A stretch of 38,106 bases of DNA from Verrucomicrobiia bacterium (GTDB lineage Bacteria > Verrucomicrobiota > Verrucomicrobiia > Limisphaerales > UBA11358): positions 1 through 38,106 of the forward strand of contig JASHPN010000399.1 of the NCBI GenBank assembly GCA_030038175.1. Direction: 5' to 3'. A program made the position numbers and the translations under genes. How positions within the stretch are numbered: the stretch's first letter is position 1; each line of letters begins with the position of its first letter. Shown here in pieces: positions 33,561-38,106 of this stretch. A model generated the notes under the pieces. The model did no database searches and had not been told where the DNA came from. It worked only from the letters and a program-made list of their open reading frames with translations.

Positions 33561-35366
33561 TTATTTTTCGAAATAAAGCTCCTCGGCATTCCAGGTCGCG
33601 GGCGAATCGCTCAAGACCGTCGCGCGCACATTGCCGATTTTGGGATTGATTGCCGCGTACGTGTTCGGCGTTATCGTAAAGACAAGGGGCTGCTGTTCGG
33701 CAATGATTTCCTGGACTTCGTCGTAGTCCTTTTTTCTTTGGTTTTCATCAAGCGTTTGCATTTGGTCGTTCATTAAATCATCCATCCGCGCCTCCCACGG
33801 CGTCGAAGGCGTCTTTTCCTCGGGGAACCATTCGTGCGTAAAACCGCTGGATTCGATCACGTTCATACCGCTGCTGGGGTCGGCCAAACCTCCGGAACCC
33901 AATGCGCCCAAAATACAATCAAAATCGAAGGTGTCGGATAATTTGTCCTCCAACGAATTAAATTCAACGGGTTGGAAAATGACTTTGATTCCGAGCTTCT
34001 GCAAATCTTTCGTGATCAATAGCGCCTGACTTTCCGCCGAAGAACTGCCGGTCATGGAATTCATGACAAACTCGATCCTGTTTCCGTCTGAGTCGGTCAA
34101 ATTATCGTTGCCGTTCCGTTTTTCAATCCCGATTTCCTTCAACAACTCCAGCGCCTTTTGCGGGTTGTAAGGATAAGTCGCGATTTTTGGGTCAAACCAC
34201 TTTTTGTTCGCCGGCGACTCCATGCCATAGGACGGAATTGCCCGGCCGAAATAGATGGACCGGACCATCTCCTGGCGGTCAATCGCATATGAAATGGCCT
34301 GGCGGAATTTGGTGTTGCGGAACCATTTCAACTTCGCCGGATCCACGTCGGGTTTGCCCGTTTTGGCGTTCACATTCGTGTTTTCATTGAAACACAGAAA
34401 TTCCCTCATCACGCCCACACCCGGCTCCAGCAATGTGCACTTTCCCTGGGCTTCCGCGGCTTTGAACGAGTCGTATTGTGATGGTATAACCTCGTCATCC
34501 ACGTCGCTCTCACCGCTGAGCATGCGCAAAGACATCGCGTTAAAACTTGGGACGACGGTGAAAATAACGTCGTCAAAGTAAGGCAGGCGCGTGCCGTTGG
34601 TGTCCACTTCCAGAAAATACGGATTTCGTTCAGCAATGGTGTATTGGGCGGTCTTGTATTCTTTCAGGCGATACGGGCCGCACCCAACAACTTGTGCGGG
34701 ATCCGAATTAACGCTGTAGGCCGAGGTGAAAGTTCCGTCGGCCACGGACTTTTCAAGAATATGTTTCGGGATGATTGGGACATTTCCAAAGGTCACTAAA
34801 AACGGAGCATAGACCTGCGGGGTGACCACTTGAACGGTTAAATCGTCCAATTTGCTGATCGTAAACTTCTTGCCGTTGATGATAAACTGGTCGCGTGTGA
34901 CATTATCAATCTTTGGGTTATAAATAACGTCATTCCACGTGAACACCACGTCATCGGCCGTGAGCGGCGCGCCGTCGCTCCAACGCAGATTTTTTCGCAA
35001 TCGCAACGTCCACGTTTTGCCGTCGGGCGAGTTGGTCCAGAAATCGGCAAGCCCTGGCTCGATCGTTTGGTTTTGCTGATCAAAATTGAGCAGCCCCCAA
35101 AATAGAAACCGGTTAATGTCAATGGAAGACTGTTCATTCTCGGTGATCGGATTGAAGGTTTTGGGGTCGCCGATTTCGCTGATGATAAACCGTCCGCCGC
35201 GGATCCCCGCATGGCAATTGGCCACCACGGGCGGATCAGGCAGTGGATAGTTCGTCGCCGAGTTTTCCGATACAGCGGTTCCGGACTTTGAACCGCAACC
35301 GGAGAGACAAAACGCCGCGGCGCCGAAAACGGCCACCGCCTGGAGCAGCTTCATATTCATCCTCAT
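33561..35366 (-). CDS. Extracellular solute-binding lipoprotein family 5, paralog 3
   Basis: MRMNMKLLQAVAVFGAAAFCLSGCGSK signal peptide/lipobox; SBP_bac_5 motifs as in paralogs 1 and 2. Confidence 0.92.
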   Translation of the reverse strand: MRMNMKLLQAVAVFGAAAFCLSGCGSKSGTAVSENSATNYPLPDPPVVANCHAGIRGGRFIISEIGDPKTFNPITENEQSSIDINRFLFWGLLNFDQQNQTIEPGLADFWTNSPDGKTWTLRLRKNLRWSDGAPLTADDVVFTWNDVIYNPKIDNVTRDQFIINGKKFTISKLDDLTVQVVTPQVYAPFLVTFGNVPIIPKHILEKSVADGTFTSAYSVNSDPAQVVGCGPYRLKEYKTAQYTIAERNPYFLEVDTNGTRLPYFDDVIFTVVPSFNAMSLRMLSGESDVDDEVIPSQYDSFKAAEAQGKCTLLEPGVGVMREFLCFNENTNVNAKTGKPDVDPAKLKWFRNTKFRQAISYAIDRQEMVRSIYFGRAIPSYGMESPANKKWFDPKIATYPYNPQKALELLKEIGIEKRNGNDNLTDSDGNRIEFVMNSMTGSSSAESQALLITKDLQKLGIKVIFQPVEFNSLEDKLSDTFDFDCILGALGSGGLADPSSGMNVIESSGFTHEWFPEEKTPSTPWEARMDDLMNDQMQTLDENQRKKDYDEVQEIIAEQQPLVFTITPNTYAAINPKIGNVRATVLSDSPATWNAEELYFEK

Positions 35367-35462
35367 CGCGAAAACAGTCGCCTTTTCGGCCCTAAATGTC
35401 GAGTCTTTGGTTTTAACTCGCGCATACTGTCTTTTCTGCCAAAATTGCGCGATAATTTTGCG

Positions 35463-36428
35463 ATGTGGCAATATATCTTAAAGCGGCTTCTGCATATGAT
35501 TCCGCTTTTGCTGGGCGTGTCGTTGCTGACGTTTCTGCTCATGGCCCTTTCGCCCGGGAATTATTTTACGGCCCTCCAGCAGAATCCCCAGATTTCGCCC
35601 CAAACCATTGCGCAACTCAAGGCGGAGTTTCATCTCGATAAGGCCTGGTACGTGCAATACATCTTCTGGCTCAAAAATGTGTTGTGCGGAAATTTCGGTT
35701 ATTCCATGGCCTATAAAATCTCCGCGACCTCCCTCATTATGGCGCGACTTTGGAATACGTTCGTCCTCGCTTTTTGCGCGCTCATTATTGCGTGGGGCAT
35801 CGCGATACCGCTGGGCATCTGGGCCGCCGTCAAGAAAGGTTCATGGGTGGACCATGCCTGCTCTTTGTTTGCGTTCGTGGGTTTGTCGGTGCCCGATGTC
35901 CTGCTTTCGCTCCTGGCCTTGTGGTTTGCCGCCTCAACCGGCTGGTTTCCCGTGGGCGGGGCGGAAAGCCCGCTCTACGATTTCATGACTCCATCCCAAC
36001 AATTCTGGGACCACGTGCATCATCTCATCCTCCCGGCGATCGTCCTGGCCGCCTCGGACCTGGCCGGCATCATGCGCCGGATGCGGTCGTGCCTGCTCGA
36101 TACGTTGCGCGCCGAATACGTCACCGCCGCGCGGGCGCGCGGCCTGGGAGAAGGCTGGGTCGTGTATAAACACGCGCTCCGCAATGCCATCAACCCGCTG
36201 CTCACGATTTTTGGTTATTCGCTGGCCTCCCTGCTCAGCGGGGCTTTCATCGTGGAAAATATCATGGCCTGGCCGGGCCTGGGACGGCTCACGATTGAGG
36301 CGTTTTTTGCGAAAGATTCCTACCTGGTGGTGGATACCGTGGTCATGGCCACCGCGCTGCTGGTGATGGGCAATTTCATTGCGGACTTGCTGCTGGCATG
36401 GACCGATCCCCGAATCCGTCTCAAATAG
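35463..36428 (+). CDS. Peptide/oligopeptide ABC transporter permease (DppB/OppB type)
   Basis: MWQYILKRLLHMIPLLLGVSLLTFLLMALSPGNYF; EYVTAARARGLGEGWVVYKHALRNAINPLLTIFG. Confidence 0.95.
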   Translation: MWQYILKRLLHMIPLLLGVSLLTFLLMALSPGNYFTALQQNPQISPQTIAQLKAEFHLDKAWYVQYIFWLKNVLCGNFGYSMAYKISATSLIMARLWNTFVLAFCALIIAWGIAIPLGIWAAVKKGSWVDHACSLFAFVGLSVPDVLLSLLALWFAASTGWFPVGGAESPLYDFMTPSQQFWDHVHHLILPAIVLAASDLAGIMRRMRSCLLDTLRAEYVTAARARGLGEGWVVYKHALRNAINPLLTIFGYSLASLLSGAFIVENIMAWPGLGRLTIEAFFAKDSYLVVDTVVMATALLVMGNFIADLLLAWTDPRIRLK

Positions 36429-36438
36429 CCATATAACC

Positions 36439-37527
36439 ATGGAAACCGCCCAGCCCACTCCCGTCATCGTCATGCAGCCGGCCCTGTCGCCGTGGCGATT
36501 GTTTTGGCAGCGGCTGAAACATCGGAAGATCGCCATGACCGGTGCGTGGATCCTGGCGGTGCTTTACACGGTCGCCATTTTTGCCGGATTCATCTCGCCC
36601 TATCGGTACGATACGATCCACGACAACGCCTTTTTTCATCCCCCGGTTTGGCCGGCCTTTCACGGTTTGCGCCTGGCCGTGCCGCGTTCGCAAACGCTGC
36701 CGGGAGAATTTGCCTATCGGAACGTGCGGAGCGATACCAAACCGCTTCATTTTTTTGTTCGCGGCGGCGAGTATAAATTATTCGGTGTGATTCCGTGTTC
36801 AGTCCATTTGTTTGGCACGGGGGACGATAATTATCCGGTTTACCTCTTCGGCGCGGACCAATTCGGGCGGGACATTTTTTCGCGATTGCTTTACGGCTCG
36901 CAGATTTCGCTTTCGATCGGCATTGTGGGTATTTTGCTCTCATTCAGTGTGGGCATGATCGTCGGCGGCATTGCGGGCTATTTTGCCGGGCCGACGGACA
37001 CCGTCATCATGCGCCTGTGCGAACTGATTATGTCCATCCCGGCGCTGTATCTCATTATTTCGCTGCGCAACACGTTTCCGCCGGGCATGAGTTCTTCACA
37101 GGTGTATGCGATGATCGTAGTGATTTTAAGTTTCATCGGCTGGGCGAGCATGGCGCGGGTGATTCGCGGCATGGCCCTTTCGCTGCGGGAACAGCAATTC
37201 GTCCTGGCGGCGCGGGCGCTGGGGCAATCGCATTTGAAAGTCATTGTGCGGCACGTGCTGCCCAACACATTTTCCTATGTCATTGTGGCCGCGACCCTGA
37301 GCGTGCCGTATTACATCCTGGGCGAGGTAGTCCTCAGCTTTTTGGGCGTGGGAATCCAGGAACCGCAGGCGAGCTGGGGCAACATGTTGACGGCCGCGCA
37401 AAACACCGAATATTTGAAAAATTATCCATGGCTGCTCGCGCCGGGCGCGGCGATTTTTGTCACGGTCCTGGCCTTTAACTTTCTCGGGGACGGTCTAAGA
37501 GACGCGGCCGATACAAAGTCGGATTAG
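36439..37527 (+). CDS. Peptide/oligopeptide ABC transporter permease (DppC/OppC type)
   Basis: FGADQFGRDIFSRLLYGSQISLSIGIVGILLSFSVG; FVLAARALGQSHLKVIVRHVLPNTFSYVIVAATLSVPYYILGEVVLSFLGVGIQEPQASWGNML. Confidence 0.95.
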   Translation: METAQPTPVIVMQPALSPWRLFWQRLKHRKIAMTGAWILAVLYTVAIFAGFISPYRYDTIHDNAFFHPPVWPAFHGLRLAVPRSQTLPGEFAYRNVRSDTKPLHFFVRGGEYKLFGVIPCSVHLFGTGDDNYPVYLFGADQFGRDIFSRLLYGSQISLSIGIVGILLSFSVGMIVGGIAGYFAGPTDTVIMRLCELIMSIPALYLIISLRNTFPPGMSSSQVYAMIVVILSFIGWASMARVIRGMALSLREQQFVLAARALGQSHLKVIVRHVLPNTFSYVIVAATLSVPYYILGEVVLSFLGVGIQEPQASWGNMLTAAQNTEYLKNYPWLLAPGAAIFVTVLAFNFLGDGLRDAADTKSD

Positions 37528-37723
37528 GTGCGGCTTGTCGGGACTTGCGCCCCAGCAACCGCCAGCCGGCAAAGAGCAGCAAGCCAATGGTGATCAAGGC
37601 CATGACGCCCGGCTCAGGCACCGCGTCCGGGTCCGTAGGATCCGGAAATCCCGTCGTATCAGCATGGGCCGATAAAGAAAGCCCGATGACGAGCGCGGCC
37701 ATCCACCATTTAGCAGTTCTCAT
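37475..37723 (-). CDS. PEP-CTERM sorting-domain mini-protein (82 aa)
   Basis: MRTAKWWMAALVIGLSLSAHA signal peptide, DTTGFPDPTDPDA linker, VPEPGVMALITIGLLLFAGWRLLGRKSR PEP-CTERM-like anchor. Confidence 0.75.
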   Translation of the reverse strand: MRTAKWWMAALVIGLSLSAHADTTGFPDPTDPDAVPEPGVMALITIGLLLFAGWRLLGRKSRQAAPNPTLYRPRLLDRPRES

Positions 37724-37758
37724 ATAGAAACAGGTCTCACAATAAGCTGCCTCAAACT

Positions 37759-37794
37759 ATGCATTTTTGGGACGCCTGAATGCATATTTGGGAC
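37759..37794. promoter_or_regulatory. Two direct repeats ATGCATTTTTGGGAC / ATGCATATTTGGGAC
   Basis: 37759..37773 and 37780..37794, 14/15 identical, centre spacing 21 bp, upstream of the PEP-CTERM mini-gene start (37723, minus). Confidence 0.5.
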
Positions 37795-37912
37795 AGAAAC
37801 TAAGCGCTTCCAGGCAAAATGTCAATCCATCTCAAGATTGGGCGCATCCACAAACTGTTCTTGACCGCATCCTTTCGAAATTCTCATGCCTCGGGGCGAT
37901 GAACCCTAGCCA

Positions 37913-37963
37913 CTGCGCTTGCGCCCTCCAGTGCGCAGGAGCCGACGTGAGGAGGCTCTGACT
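37913..37963. repeat. Dispersed element, copy without the 30-nt palindrome: GCCACTGCGC..GCGCAGGAGCCGACG|TGAGGAGGCTCTGACT
   Basis: Matches 33267..33351 across the junction with the 30 nt absent. Confidence 0.8.
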
Positions 37964-38106
37964 TAAAGCCGGTTCATGGAGAGAGAGTCGCTCCAGCGCG
38001 TTCCCTGCCGAAATCAAGAACCGTGCGTGGATGCACCCTCTGCTTTAACTGCTCCCACTTTCGTCTTGCCATGGTCCGGATTTTATTGTTACATTTTTGT
38101 TTCAAA

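Overview
A 38 kb, GC-rich bacterial chromosomal window. Gene content (GreA with a long N-terminal extension, DUF5069, a mini PEP-CTERM protein, dispersed palindromic repeats) suggests Verrucomicrobiota or a PVC relative; that placement is inference. Most of it is housekeeping: rsmB (truncated at the left edge, GTG start, absent from the ORF track), a greA fusion, psd-pssA, a LysE transporter, ychF, a VOC protein, a degenerate rhodanese, an LLM oxidoreductase, sufD-sufU-hemY-hemH, an orphan REC-PAS protein, a CPXCG mini-protein, a TMEM14-like protein, the N-terminal half only of carB, pgl, accA, manA, panC, a glutaredoxin, a GH78-like rhamnosidase and mrp/apbC. Accessory content: two PIN-domain toxin-antitoxin modules, a DUF6883/DUF4926 pair in which DUF6883 has a single in-frame stop, three tandem family-5 solute-binding lipoproteins divergent from dppB/dppC-type permeases, and an 82-aa PEP-CTERM mini-protein. 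The most interesting non-coding signals are (i) a 30-nt palindrome found twice, each time in the loop of a different larger palindrome, with an apparently empty copy of one host element in the same window; (ii) a structured, terminator-ended RNA candidate upstream of accA with mutually exclusive pairings; (iii) repeats directly upstream of the signal peptides of two tandem SBP genes that lack a convincing start codon; and (iv) two 15-bp direct repeats 21 bp apart upstream of the PEP-CTERM mini-gene. I saw no CRISPR array, rRNA or tRNA. All family calls are from reading the sequence; no searches were run.
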